Shown one piece after another: positions 1-9,500 of a stretch of DNA of 52,683 bases. The notes under the pieces were generated by a model. That model worked only from the letters and a program-made list of their open reading frames with translations. It had not been told where the DNA came from and did no database searches. Location: assembly GCA_043812755.1 (NCBI GenBank), contig JBDRLV010000032.1, positions 1 through 52,683 on the forward strand, read 5' to 3'. This DNA comes from JBDRLV01 sp043812755. Lineage in GTDB: Bacteria; Patescibacteriota; Patescibacteriia; UBA9934; GWF2-40-263. The position numbers and the translations under genes were made by a program. How positions within the stretch are numbered: position 1 is the first letter of the stretch; every line of letters starts with the position of its first letter.

Positions 1-330
1 CTCCAGTCCTATTCTTTCTAAATCCTGACGCAACTCATTCTGATCATGTCCAACAGCAACAACATCTGGATTAACTTTCTTGAGAATTTCATACGATCCA
101 AGCTCATTATCACACATCACAGCTTCTGATACATAGTCTAATTTTGACACGCGATTCAGACGATCTTGCTCGCCTTGCTCAGGGCTCTTGCCTTTTAACT
201 TGAGCACATGCTCATCGCGAGCCACACCAACAACCAACCGATCCCCTAGTTCTGCAGCCTGTTTCAAAAAAAACTCATGCCCCTTGTGCAGGTTGTCAAA
301 AGTACCGAATGCGAGGACTGTTTTGTTCAT
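1..330 (-). CDS. Cytidylyltransferase-like nucleotidyltransferase (partial, N-terminal 110 aa)
   Basis: The gene starts at ATG 330 and runs off the left edge of the window, so only the first 110 residues are visible. The N-terminus has the nucleotidyltransferase signature FGTFDNLHKGH (residues 8-18, with His15 and His18 forming the HxGH motif) that binds the nucleotide triphosphate in glycerol-3-phosphate cytidylyltransferase, FAD synthetase and pantetheine-phosphate adenylyltransferase. It is followed by a Rossmann-like stretch and a conserved VGHDQ segment near residue 100. The exact substrate cannot be told from this fragment; a TagD/RibL-like or RfaE-like transferase is likely. The start sits just before a palindromic repeat at 339-423. 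Confidence 0.85.
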   Translation of the reverse strand, partial: MNKTVLAFGTFDNLHKGHEFFLKQAAELGDRLVVGVARDEHVLKLKGKSPEQGEQDRLNRVSKLDYVSEAVMCDNELGSYEILKKVNPDVVAVGHDQNELRQDLERIGLE

Positions 331-338
331 ATTTAGAT

Positions 339-423
339 TGTCATCCTGAGGAACGCAGTGACGAAGGATCCCATTGTTCATCAATGAGATTCTTCGGCCA
401 GCAAAACTGGCCTCAGAATGACA
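339..423. repeat. Palindromic intergenic repeat, copy A
   Basis: About 85 bp with imperfect terminal inverted repeats (TGTCATCCTGAGG on the left, CCTCAGAATGACA on the right, one mismatch). The interior contains GACGAAGGATC, and GATTCTTCGG on the other side. Close relatives lie at 2166-2258, 4023-4113 and 5619-5702. Such repeats are widespread in bacterial genomes and give false translations containing PEERSDEGS. It separates the first gene from the Cys-rich gene at 430. Confidence 0.85.
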
Positions 424-429
424 GACTGG

Positions 430-2157
430 TTAGCCATTTTGTTCAATTAACTTCAAATAATCTTCTATGCAATAAACCTTTCTGTTTTCAAAAACATTAT
501 TCTTATTCAGTTGAATCTCTTTATTGCATTTTGCGCAAACACCCTGCTCTGTTGTCATCAAATTTGAATGCTGAGTAATAAATCGTAAACGAGAAAAAAC
601 ATGCTCGCGGTGAGGAGGAACATGTAATCGTTTCATCAAATCGATTTCCGGCGCCACAAAACTGAAAAGTCTTTTTGCTTGCGCATCATAAATTGGCTTT
701 CCAATAAACTTATCATCAACATCATTAATATTATCAGGAAGCTCATCAGCCTTTATTGCCGAAACCTCATCTTCGTTTACAATCTCCCCAACACTTGTGT
801 CGTATCGAGGTGCACCAAAAGACTCAAGCTCCTGATTAGTATGCCCCTCAAATAGTTCTCCAAACGCATACTCATGCCCCATTGGAGAATACTTTGCAGG
901 GAAAAATTTCCCATACTCTCCCCTATCCAACATTGCGCATTTGATCTCATCAACACACTGCCAATACCCATCCTCACTGTATTGTTTATTAAATATGCAA
1001 AACTTTTTGCGTTTAAGATTTATGCATCCAAAACAAACCTCACAATTAAAACACAAAAAGCTATACTCCATATTTTGACAATACTTACAGTAATGACAAC
1101 AAATTGTTCGATTGCTGTTTTTTGATCCATTAGAGGAATAAACATTTGTGGCAAATCCAGTCCACATATTGAAATATGTGTGTTCGTTTTCCTGACCAAA
1201 CATTGTCCAAAAGCAATGCTTTGTCCCCTTTTCTGAAAAACCCTTTTTCAAATCAACACAATCTGTTAAATAATCGCCTGAACAATCATTAGACCTTACA
1301 CTGAAATTTTCAGGCCATACTGCTTGCTCTTGCATCATTTGATAAAATCGGTTTTTGTTTTTTTCAAATTGTGTCAGACTCCCAAGATCAACTTCAGCTC
1401 TCCGCTTTTTCCACTCCTGTTCTGATAATTGTTCATTCCACCACAAGTACTTTTTATTCCGCTTGTTGGTTGAACCAAAACAAGATTCACAATTACGACA
1501 ATCAAATATAAAAGAAGAATTTGAACTCTCATAACACTCAAAAGCATAAATGCACCCATGCAATCGCAGACAATGATTAACATAAGCAGTGTCAGTTAAA
1601 TGATAGCTATTGATAACATTGATACAATCCTGACAGTTCATTGCATTCATTGACTCATAAACACGAAGTCCTTTGAGCGCATGAAATGTTAAATAACAAT
1701 TTGTACTTTCAATAAGCTCAACTCCAAAACAACCCTTGTTTGATCCTTCATCTAACATTGCCCCAATTGGTGATTTCATTAACAACCACTCGAATTGTTC
1801 AAAAAAAGGTTCTTGAGGATCAAGCTCTTTTTCATTTTGAATATATTCGCGCTCATGCCACTCCTTATCTGTCACAACTGGAACAACACTATCAGGATGA
1901 ACATAAGAAAAAAGTTCTTTCCCAGTTTCAGCGTGTTTGTTTTTCCACATTGCAATCCCATTCGCAAATCCTGCCAAGTACTTGTTGCGCACCTCTGGTT
2001 TCCACTGTGTTGGAGGAACATTGAGCTCTTTTGCCCAATCAATATGCTCCTGCGTTAGCTCAAACTTCTGCCCTGTGAGTTCACAAACTCTCTCGCCAGG
2101 AATTGTGGCGTCTAGTATTGTTTTGATTTTTTTGTCGTAATTTGGAGTCTTGCTCAT
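430..2157 (-). CDS. Large Cys-rich protein, paralogue 1 (575 aa)
   Basis: I do not know a function. The protein has about 28 cysteines, mostly in short C-x2-C and C-x3-C spacings across the middle, such as CRNCESCFG, CHYCKYC and CEVCFGC. Two segments share the pattern CFG followed by NLK/NKR-N-KK, an aromatic residue and an N-x-Q-hydrophobic sequence, suggesting an internal duplication. The C-terminus resembles a treble-clef/zinc-ribbon knuckle (CAKC), but its second knuckle reads CIED where the neighbour has CHDC. Proteins of this look are common in CPR genomes and are often labelled CaiB/BaiF family, although I see no CoA-transferase features. The ATG at 2157 (MSKTPNYD) is chosen because the longer frame would run into repeat DNA. 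It is a tandem paralogue of the gene at 2272. Metal binding is inferred. Confidence 0.85.
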   Translation of the reverse strand: MSKTPNYDKKIKTILDATIPGERVCELTGQKFELTQEHIDWAKELNVPPTQWKPEVRNKYLAGFANGIAMWKNKHAETGKELFSYVHPDSVVPVVTDKEWHEREYIQNEKELDPQEPFFEQFEWLLMKSPIGAMLDEGSNKGCFGVELIESTNCYLTFHALKGLRVYESMNAMNCQDCINVINSYHLTDTAYVNHCLRLHGCIYAFECYESSNSSFIFDCRNCESCFGSTNKRNKKYLWWNEQLSEQEWKKRRAEVDLGSLTQFEKNKNRFYQMMQEQAVWPENFSVRSNDCSGDYLTDCVDLKKGFSEKGTKHCFWTMFGQENEHTYFNMWTGFATNVYSSNGSKNSNRTICCHYCKYCQNMEYSFLCFNCEVCFGCINLKRKKFCIFNKQYSEDGYWQCVDEIKCAMLDRGEYGKFFPAKYSPMGHEYAFGELFEGHTNQELESFGAPRYDTSVGEIVNEDEVSAIKADELPDNINDVDDKFIGKPIYDAQAKRLFSFVAPEIDLMKRLHVPPHREHVFSRLRFITQHSNLMTTEQGVCAKCNKEIQLNKNNVFENRKVYCIEDYLKLIEQNG

Positions 2158-2165
2158 ATTATTAT

Positions 2166-2258
2166 TGTCATCCTGAGGAACGCGGTGACGAAGGATCCCA
2201 TTGTTCATCAATGAGATTCTTCGGTCGCTGGTTATAAACTCGCTCCCTCAGAATAACA
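2166..2258. repeat. Palindromic intergenic repeat, copy B
   Basis: Same family as copy A, with terminal TGTCATCCTGAGG and a right end CCTCAGAATAACA. It begins 8 bp beyond the ATG of the Cys-rich gene at 2157, exactly as copy C does for the second paralogue. The ATG-proximal stretch is the same in both. Confidence 0.85.
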
Positions 2259-2271
2259 AGTTATTCTGTTT

Positions 2272-4014
2272 CTATCCGTGTTCTTCCACATACTTCAGAT
2301 AACAGTCATGACAATAAACCTTTCTATTAACAAACATTTGATTTACTGCATAGCGAATTTCTTTACCACACACTTTGCAAGCACCGTCTTGTCTAAAAAA
2401 AGTATTTGCCATGCGTCCATAGTATTTCAATCTATAAACAAAATGGTTACGAGGAAATGGAAGTTGATTGTGTTTATAAAATTGAAAATCAGGTTCTCTC
2501 ACTGTATAAGGCCTATGTAATATCTCATCTAAAATTGGTTTGCCAACCAAATCTGAACACTCTGCCAGTTCATCAGGAAGCGATGAAGACAAGGCGGGTT
2601 CAGCCATTGATGCACTTTGCTGTTCACTTAACACTGCTCCTCGAGCAGGATCAAACGCAACTGCTCCAAATGCTTCCTTCTCATTCTCTTTCAAATCATA
2701 AAACAATTCAGAAGCCTGCACGACCCCAGCCATTGAGAAGTCTCCTGGAAAATATTTTCCATACTCTCCCCTTTCAAGCATTGCACATTTTATTGTATCA
2801 ACCATTTGCCAATATGAAGCCTCATCAAATTGAGTATTTAAAATGCAATTCTTTCTATTCTTTATTCCAACGCACCCAAAACAATCCTCGCACTCAACAC
2901 AGTTATAACAGTATTCCATGTTTGCGCAACGAGTAATTGTTGTTGAAAATTTTATATTTGCAGACTTTGTAATTCCAACTGACATATACACATCTTGAGC
3001 AGTTACAATCCCACTTGTGTAGGCAAAACGCTCTGGAACCGTATGCCCTAGTTGAGACATGTAGCCGTCTGTTCCTTCTATTACAGAAAACACATCGTGA
3101 CAGCGAAGACAATTTACCATGTAATCTCCATCACAATCCTCACACTGAATATTGAAGTGTTCTGGCCACACAGCGCGCTTGCCTACCATTTGCAAAAATT
3201 TATCAAAATATTCTTGATAGAGTTTATACGAAGTCAAATCAATCTGAGATATTCTTTGTCTGTATTCATCTGGTGAAAGTTGCTGATTTTCAAATACAAA
3301 CTTTTTATTGCGCAAATTACTTGACATAAAACAATTCTCACAGTTGTAGCAGTCAAACAAAAAACTGCTGGCCATACAATCATGACAATGCAGTGCAACT
3401 CTGCATGAATGCATTCGCAAACAATGAATCAAGCAAAATGAATTAGAGCATGATGTTGCCCATAGTAAATCCTGACAATCTTCTGTATCTTTTGGAGTAT
3501 AAGCGTAGGAAGTACGCTTTGCCCCTTGTACTCCACCCACAACCATAAATGAATCTTCAGCAGAAATAATAGAAACCCCAATGGAATTTTTTGGCTCACC
3601 AAACAAACGCGCAGCAGGCATTGGAATTGAAAAAAGCAGTTCGCGCATTTGATCTAAAAACGGCTTATCAACACATGGCTCTCGTTTTTCTTTTTCTGCC
3701 CAATCGTATGAATGCCACTCTGAGTCAGGCAGCGCTTTGATTTTATTATCAGGATGAATATAAGAAATAAGAGGCTTGCCTGTAAACGCATGCCTGTTCC
3801 ACCAAATGTTCATTCCTGTATTAAACCCAATTAAATTTTTCCTACGAACAGTTGGCGACCAATCAGAAGGTGGTACTTGAAACTTTATTAACCAATAAAT
3901 CTCTTCTTGTGTGCGTTGCCACTTTTGCCCTGATACAGGACATAAAATCTCTTCTTGCTGAAGAGAATCGAGTTTTGGTTTAATTTTATTGTCAAAATTT
4001 GGAGTCTTGCTCAT
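2272..4014 (-). CDS. Large Cys-rich protein, paralogue 2 (580 aa)
   Basis: Tandem paralogue of the gene at 430-2157. Both begin MSKTPN, both carry an N-terminal WxP/RxK-x2-G region, a YxHPD motif near residue 85, the same run of Cys clusters (FDCYNCENCF, then ECEDCFGC followed by NRKNC), and the segment IKCAMLERGEYGK. About 28 cysteines are present. The C-terminal zinc-ribbon-like unit is complete here (CKVC and CHDC). No enzyme motif or membrane segment is evident, so a metal-binding or structural role is only inferred. The start at 4014 is preferred because upstream codons come from repeat DNA (copy C). There is no Shine-Dalgarno sequence. Together with copy C, this gene looks like one half of a tandem duplication. 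Confidence 0.85.
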   Translation of the reverse strand: MSKTPNFDNKIKPKLDSLQQEEILCPVSGQKWQRTQEEIYWLIKFQVPPSDWSPTVRRKNLIGFNTGMNIWWNRHAFTGKPLISYIHPDNKIKALPDSEWHSYDWAEKEKREPCVDKPFLDQMRELLFSIPMPAARLFGEPKNSIGVSIISAEDSFMVVGGVQGAKRTSYAYTPKDTEDCQDLLWATSCSNSFCLIHCLRMHSCRVALHCHDCMASSFLFDCYNCENCFMSSNLRNKKFVFENQQLSPDEYRQRISQIDLTSYKLYQEYFDKFLQMVGKRAVWPEHFNIQCEDCDGDYMVNCLRCHDVFSVIEGTDGYMSQLGHTVPERFAYTSGIVTAQDVYMSVGITKSANIKFSTTITRCANMEYCYNCVECEDCFGCVGIKNRKNCILNTQFDEASYWQMVDTIKCAMLERGEYGKYFPGDFSMAGVVQASELFYDLKENEKEAFGAVAFDPARGAVLSEQQSASMAEPALSSSLPDELAECSDLVGKPILDEILHRPYTVREPDFQFYKHNQLPFPRNHFVYRLKYYGRMANTFFRQDGACKVCGKEIRYAVNQMFVNRKVYCHDCYLKYVEEHG

Positions 4015-4022
4015 ATTATTAT

Positions 4023-4113
4023 TGTCATCCTGAGGAACGCGGTGACGAAGGATCCCATTGCCAACAATGAGATTCTTCGGTCGCTGGTTATGAACACGCT
4101 CCCTCAGAATGCA
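4023..4113. repeat. Palindromic intergenic repeat, copy C
   Basis: Same family as copies A and B, in the same orientation. It sits 8 bp upstream of the ATG of the second Cys-rich gene. The right end is degenerate (CCTCAGAATGCA). Confidence 0.85.
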
Positions 4114-4154
4114 ATATTTTATCTTTCTATTTCTATGTTTCTTTGTTCTCAAAC

Positions 4155-5609
4155 CTATTCCTTCGGCCTCAATGTCGGAAATAAAATCACTTCCTTAATA
4201 TTCTTTTGATCAGTCAAAAGCATGACGAATCTATCAACTCCCATGCCCCAACCTGCTGTTGGAGGCAAACCGTACTTTAATGATTTAACAAACATCTCAT
4301 CTATATTTTGTGCTTCATCATCACCAGCTTTACGAAGTTCTTGCTGAGCCTCAAATCTTTCAAGCTGATCAATCGGATCATTAAGCTCTGAATAGGCTTT
4401 CAGAATTTCAAAACTTGCTGTAATCAACTGAAAGCGCTGAACAAAACGCGGATCATCTTCACACTTTTTCGCAAGCGGCTCCATTTCAATAGGATAATCT
4501 GTGATGAATACAGGCTGAACTTGTGGTTTTCGCACCAGTTCTTTGTATAGTTCATCATATATCTTTCCCATATCAGCAGAAGGATCACATTCAATCTTGC
4601 GCTTTTTCATGAACTCAACAATCTCTTCCTTGCTCATTTCTGATATATCTATATCCCCTGCCTCTTTAACTGCATCCTGAAAGGTTTTTCGTGGCCATGG
4701 TGGAGTGAAATCAATATCCTGACCCTGATAAGAAATAACACAAGATCCTGCCACTTTTTTAATAACATCGCTCAAATATTTTTCTGTAAAATCCATCAAT
4801 GCATTATAGTCTTTATACGCCCAATAAAATTCCAATGAAGTGAATTCTGGATTGTGAGATATATCTATTCCCTCATTACGAAACTGACGGCCAAGCTCAT
4901 ATACTTTTTCAAAACCTGCAACAATACAGCGTTTTAGATAAAGCTCTGGAGCAATACGTAAATAAAAATCATGATCAAGAGAATTGTGATGAGTTACAAA
5001 GGGTCGTGCGGTTGCACCACCTGCTATTGACTGAAGGATTGGGGTTTCTACTTCTTCAAAGCCTTCCTTATCTAATCCCTCACGCAAAGCGCGAATAATC
5101 TCAGCACGCTTGTGAAATACTGGTCTAACTTCTGGATTTGAAAGAATGTCCAGTTCGCGTTCACGGAACCTTTTTTCAACATCTGCAAGGCCATGCCATT
5201 TTTCAGGTAAAGGAAGAAGTGCTTTGCTGATTATTTTATATTCAACTAAATCCAAAGACTGCTCGCCTTTTTTTGTTACAAACTTATTCCCTTTTGCTTC
5301 AACAAAATCTCCCATATCAACAGTGTCATGAAAAGCACCATATTGTTCATCGCCGATTTTGTCTTTGTGCAAAACCAACTGAACCATCCCGCTCTCATCT
5401 TGAATATGTGCAAATGTCAGCCCGCCATGTTTGCGAATTGTTTTAAGGCGACCTGCTATTATTACCTCATCTGAATCTGATAATGAATCAAATTTATTCA
5501 AAAAATCAGACACCATGTGTGTCCTTTGTGCAGTTGATGGATATGGATTCTCTCCTTTATTAATTATGCTCGCCAAGCGATCCCGGCGAGCTTGTTCTTC
5601 TTCAATCAT
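4155..5609 (-). CDS. lysS: Lysyl-tRNA synthetase, class II
   Basis: Charges tRNA-Lys with lysine using ATP, in the cytoplasm. The 484-residue length fits the bacterial class II enzyme. The N-terminal OB-fold anticodon-binding domain includes VIIAGRLKTIRKHGG. The catalytic core shows class II motif 2 (FRNEGIDISHNPEFTSLE, around residues 243-260) and motif 3 (GWGMGVDRFVM, around 453-463). The start at 5609 (MIEEEQARR) is chosen because the longer frame enters repeat copy D. It lies between repeats C and D and is followed by greA on its upstream side, a frequent lysS/greA neighbourhood. Confidence 0.97.
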   Translation of the reverse strand: MIEEEQARRDRLASIINKGENPYPSTAQRTHMVSDFLNKFDSLSDSDEVIIAGRLKTIRKHGGLTFAHIQDESGMVQLVLHKDKIGDEQYGAFHDTVDMGDFVEAKGNKFVTKKGEQSLDLVEYKIISKALLPLPEKWHGLADVEKRFRERELDILSNPEVRPVFHKRAEIIRALREGLDKEGFEEVETPILQSIAGGATARPFVTHHNSLDHDFYLRIAPELYLKRCIVAGFEKVYELGRQFRNEGIDISHNPEFTSLEFYWAYKDYNALMDFTEKYLSDVIKKVAGSCVISYQGQDIDFTPPWPRKTFQDAVKEAGDIDISEMSKEEIVEFMKKRKIECDPSADMGKIYDELYKELVRKPQVQPVFITDYPIEMEPLAKKCEDDPRFVQRFQLITASFEILKAYSELNDPIDQLERFEAQQELRKAGDDEAQNIDEMFVKSLKYGLPPTAGWGMGVDRFVMLLTDQKNIKEVILFPTLRPKE

Positions 5610-5618
5610 AAAAATTCT

Positions 5619-5702
5619 TGTCATTCTGAGGAGCGCAGCGACGAAGAATCTCATTGATTATCAATGGGATCCTTCGGCCAGATTACTGGCCTCAGGATGA
5701 CA
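5619..5702. repeat. Palindromic intergenic repeat, copy D (inverted orientation)
   Basis: Same family as copies A-C but in the opposite orientation: it starts TGTCATTCTGAGG and ends CCTCAGGATGACA, with GACGAAGAATC on the left and GATCCTTCGG on the right. It fills almost the whole lysS-greA gap. Confidence 0.85.
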
Positions 5703-5709
5703 TCCTAAG

Positions 5710-6165
5710 TTATTTAATAGATTTCACTTTGTAAATTATTTTTCCAGATGGTGCAAATACTTCAACTTCATCTCCAATTGATTTCCCAAGAAATGCTTGA
5801 CCAAGTGGTGACTCATTACTGATTTTCCCAGACAATGGATCTGTCTCGCTAGCACCAACAATTTCAAATTCTTTTTCAGTTCCATTTATGTCAGCTGTAA
5901 ATGTTGTTCCAATCCCAATGGAATCCTCACCTCGTTTTTGCTCAACTATAACAACATCCTTAATCATCTGATCAAGTTGCATAATTCTTGCCTCGTTCAG
6001 GCCTTGTTGTTCCTTTGCATCATGGTATTCAAAATTTTCAGATAGATCTCCTAGCTCTTTGGCAGCCAGGATTCTTTCTGATATTTCCTTTCTTTTAGTT
6101 GTCTTTCGATCTTGAAACTCCAACACGAGGTTATCAAGTCCATCTTGTGATAAATAGGTTGTCAT
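5710..6165 (-). CDS. greA: Transcription elongation factor GreA
   Basis: Rescues backtracked RNA polymerase by stimulating cleavage of the nascent RNA 3' end. The 151 residues comprise the N-terminal coiled coil with the acidic tip LGDLSENFEYHDA (residues 38-50; Asp40 and Glu43 correspond to the catalytic acidic residues of GreA) and a C-terminal FKBP-like domain with SPLGQAFLGKSIGDEV. ATG 6165 is preferred over upstream codons because a good promoter (TATACT at 6177-6182) ends only 11 nt before it. That placement would give an almost leaderless mRNA. Confidence 0.96.
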   Translation of the reverse strand: MTTYLSQDGLDNLVLEFQDRKTTKRKEISERILAAKELGDLSENFEYHDAKEQQGLNEARIMQLDQMIKDVVIVEQKRGEDSIGIGTTFTADINGTEKEFEIVGASETDPLSGKISNESPLGQAFLGKSIGDEVEVFAPSGKIIYKVKSIK

Positions 6166-6176
6166 AATGTTATTCC

Positions 6177-6205
6177 AGTATACCCTCAAAATTAAGAGTA
6201 TTCAA
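6177..6205 (-). promoter_or_regulatory. Predicted greA sigma70-type promoter
   Basis: On the minus strand, a -35 TTGAAT (6205-6200) and a -10 TATACT (6182-6177) are separated by 17 bp. The -10 ends 11 nt before the greA ATG, implying a 4-5 nt leader. No Shine-Dalgarno sequence is visible, which agrees with leaderless initiation. Prediction only. Confidence 0.5.
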
Positions 6206-6399
6206 GCCAGAATTAGAATATTAAAAACCCGCTTTTTTAGCGATAATTAGACTTTATTCACATGTCTATATATATTGTATCAAATTCAGTATTTGAGGCA
6301 ATCAATTACCAAGTTTTAAGTGATACTCCACAGGCTTGCGCTCGAGGTTTCTTTTCTGTACTAGCTTTGCCCAGCTAAGCTGGGCTTTGCTTATCCGCT

Positions 6400-6484
6400 G
6401 TCATTGCGAGGACGAACAGAGTGAGGACGAAGCAATCTAACGAAAAGATTGCTTTGCCCCACCTTTGGCAGGGCTCGCAATGAC
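6400..6484. repeat. Palindromic repeat, GTCATTGCGAG family, in the 6206-6538 intergenic region
   Basis: Perfect 11-bp terminal inverted repeats (GTCATTGCGAG and CTCGCAATGAC) bound an 85-bp unit with a GACGAAGCAATC / GATTGCTTTG inner pair. It belongs to a different family from repeats A-D. A second short palindrome, GCCCAGCTAAGCTGGGC, lies just left of it near 6370-6386. The rest of 6206-6538 shows no gene. Confidence 0.8.
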
Positions 6485-6538
6485 GACTATTCCAACGGAT
6501 GTTCTCCACATAAATTTGAAATATTAAATATTTTCTTT

Positions 6539-9500
6539 TTATGGAAGATGATAGATAGTAACATTATTTGTTTCTCCAAATAAGCCCTCGTCCATCTGTT
6601 CTCTTGAATCAACTGATATTCTAGCTATTTTAATCTGATCATTGTTTGGTATCACAAATGACATGTAATCCAGTTGGCCTGGCGAAGCCACACGCTCGCC
6701 TCTTTTTTCTTCTGTTTCTATCACATTGTAGTCTGCATCTAGCCATTCAGTCTTATAATACAAACGCCCTTTGAATTGTTGATCACCGTAATTTTTTACA
6801 ATGATACTTAAATAACCGTTTGCAGATACCTCAACTCCATTATTTATCATTCCATTACCAAAGTATGTTAATAGTTGTGCGTCTGGGAATCCGATTGTCT
6901 GTGAATCCACAACGTCAACCCTGTGGCTTGTAAGCGGCATCCCACTGACTTTATTTGCACTTGAATCAATGCTATACAATTGCAGCTCAATTTCGTCTCC
7001 AACATATCCTTCTATGCTATTGGCATAAATTATTATTTGTTTGGTTTCCCCGCTTGCAATATGCGCTGGTATACCGAAAGTAAACCTAACATCTTCTCCG
7101 TTTTCCAATACTGACCCAGGCATGCTGGTGTTTTCAAAATTTAAACTTAATCTATTTAATAAACTGCTGGTTGCTGAATCTCCAGTATTCTTAAAGACCA
7201 TCTTGTTTATCAAAAGCTCATCTGGACTATTATTAACCACATCAAATGCAAACATTGGCACATTACTTCCCTCTCTTACAAACACGCTTGGTGAATCACT
7301 GCTTACTTTTACTTCTACACTTGTGTTTGATGCAACACAAATTCCCTCAGAACACATAAATGAATTCGGACACATCTGAGATGCGTCTACATAAATTTGA
7401 TTATCTTCTCCGCATTGATACTCCCAAATATAATTTTCGTGACACTCATCGGTGTACTCTGTCACTTCACCAGTACCCTTATCTTCAATCGTCACCGTTG
7501 ATTGAACAGTTAAATCATCCCCATAATCACCATCTGTACAGATATATCTTGGTTCAAAATATGCGTTTATAAACGAAGTGTTCCCTGCTCTGATTTGACA
7601 TTGATCAGATGAACCGCAACTGCTTACACCTTGGCCATCCCAATGAGAAAACACTGAATTATTATCAGGTGAGGCAAGTAACGATAACCATATACCATCC
7701 TGAACAATATACTTTCCATCACAATCTTTGTCGCAGTCAATCTCTCCACTAACCAAAGAAATATATCCGTTGCCATCCCCCTGCTTTGAAATAGACAGAC
7801 CAGTCTTCCTATTCTCTATTGTAAAATATGCCTTTACTGACTTTGCTGAATCCCCAGTATTCATTGTGCACTCACGAGAATCATCACAACCTTGACCCTC
7901 CCAATAGATTAAATCCCAATAGTCAAAAAATGAGTGTTCACCATCAACTGCCTGTAAAATAACATCTGTATTTGCATCAAATAATCCACAACAACCATTT
8001 GTAGTGGTGGATGTATCGCTGCAATCTATCCCCTGTGGATCAGAAACAACTCTGCCGCCATATTTCCCATCACCCCACACAGTTGCACACATTTTAACTT
8101 TTCGATCAAAATATGCTGTTACAGTTTTGTTTGTATTTGGCAGAACAATTTCACATGTTTGATTACTACCACAGTCTTCTTCTGACCAATGAGTAAACAT
8201 GTACCCGTAATTATTTCTAAGAAACTCAAGATTGACTTTTGCCCCTTGTTCATAAGTACCACTAATTACACCATAGCCATCAATTGAAATATTTTTTTCA
8301 ATATCAGGTGGATCTATATTTACCGACCCTCCAAAGAAATTATAATAAAGTAAAACAGGTGCTTCACCTTCAATTACCCCTTTGATTCCAAATCTTACAT
8401 CCTTACCATATCTTGTCTGTCTAATATAACTTGCGGTAACTATTTTGTCAGAATTCATTATAAAAGAATATTCAGGCGAATCAGTCCAACCAGACAAACT
8501 AGTAAAACCTCCAAACCTTGTATATTCATTTGGTGTAGCAGTTAGTGTCACCTCAGTCCCTTTTGGAAACGAACTTGTGCATATTCTTCCACAATTTATA
8601 CCTGCTGGATCTGATACGACAAGAACATCTCCTTTATCATCCCCAGGTGAAGTTATGTTCTTTTTAATTGATAATGTTGGTTCTATATCAAAGAGTTCTA
8701 TCCTAACTTCTGCATAATCTGAATTCGCATCTATAACTTCTACTTCAAAATGCCCATTTGGTTCAATAAATTTATCACCTACTAAAAAAGCAGAATCTTC
8801 AAATGTATAACTTGCTTGAGCTGTTGAATCTAATAAATATGTCTGAAGATGATCACCTACATTGTCCTCAATTCTAATAAGCACACCGTTCACAACCGGA
8901 TCGCTTGAAGAAAAATCATCAAAACCATATGGTTGTCTATAGTCAATTGTATAGTAAGACACAGCGATTCCTTCGTCATTATACTCTTTTGGAACCCTTA
9001 TGAGCTGATAACCATCAGACAACTCTTCAATTGGGGTTATTAAGTAATCCCCACTTTGACTTACGTCTATAACATTTTCATTGGTTAACCAACCAACTGA
9101 TTTTTTTTGAGATGCATTGAAATGTCTTCTTAACTGACTATTACCCATACTACTGAATATGTCACCATATTCACCAAGAGTACACGCGTTACTATATACA
9201 ACCCGTGCTCCTTGTTCATCAACGCAACTATAAGTTGATGCATGACCAAGGCCAAAATTGTGTCCGAATTCGTGAGCCACAGTTCCGATATTAAAATAGT
9301 ATGTCAAATTAAATAATATTTTACTTCCAGGTCCACCCGAAGCTCCACTGGCACTGCATAAAGCATTTTGTGAAACCCCATAGACCACAAAATCATAATT
9401 TGATTCATCAAAACCGTCTTGGGCTGCTAATTCATTAGCCATGTCAGCCATTGCATTCAATGAATCATCGCAACTCGTATTATTCATTGGAACTGTATAC

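Noticed and set aside
309..578. Plus-strand open frame with PEERSDEGS
   Set aside because: It is a translation of repeat copy A, running antisense into the Cys-rich gene, and is a well-known false ORF type.
2272..4152. Longer start at 4152 for the second Cys-rich gene
   Set aside because: The extra 46 residues are repeat-derived (VPQDDNNN); the paralogue starts at the same MSKTPN position.
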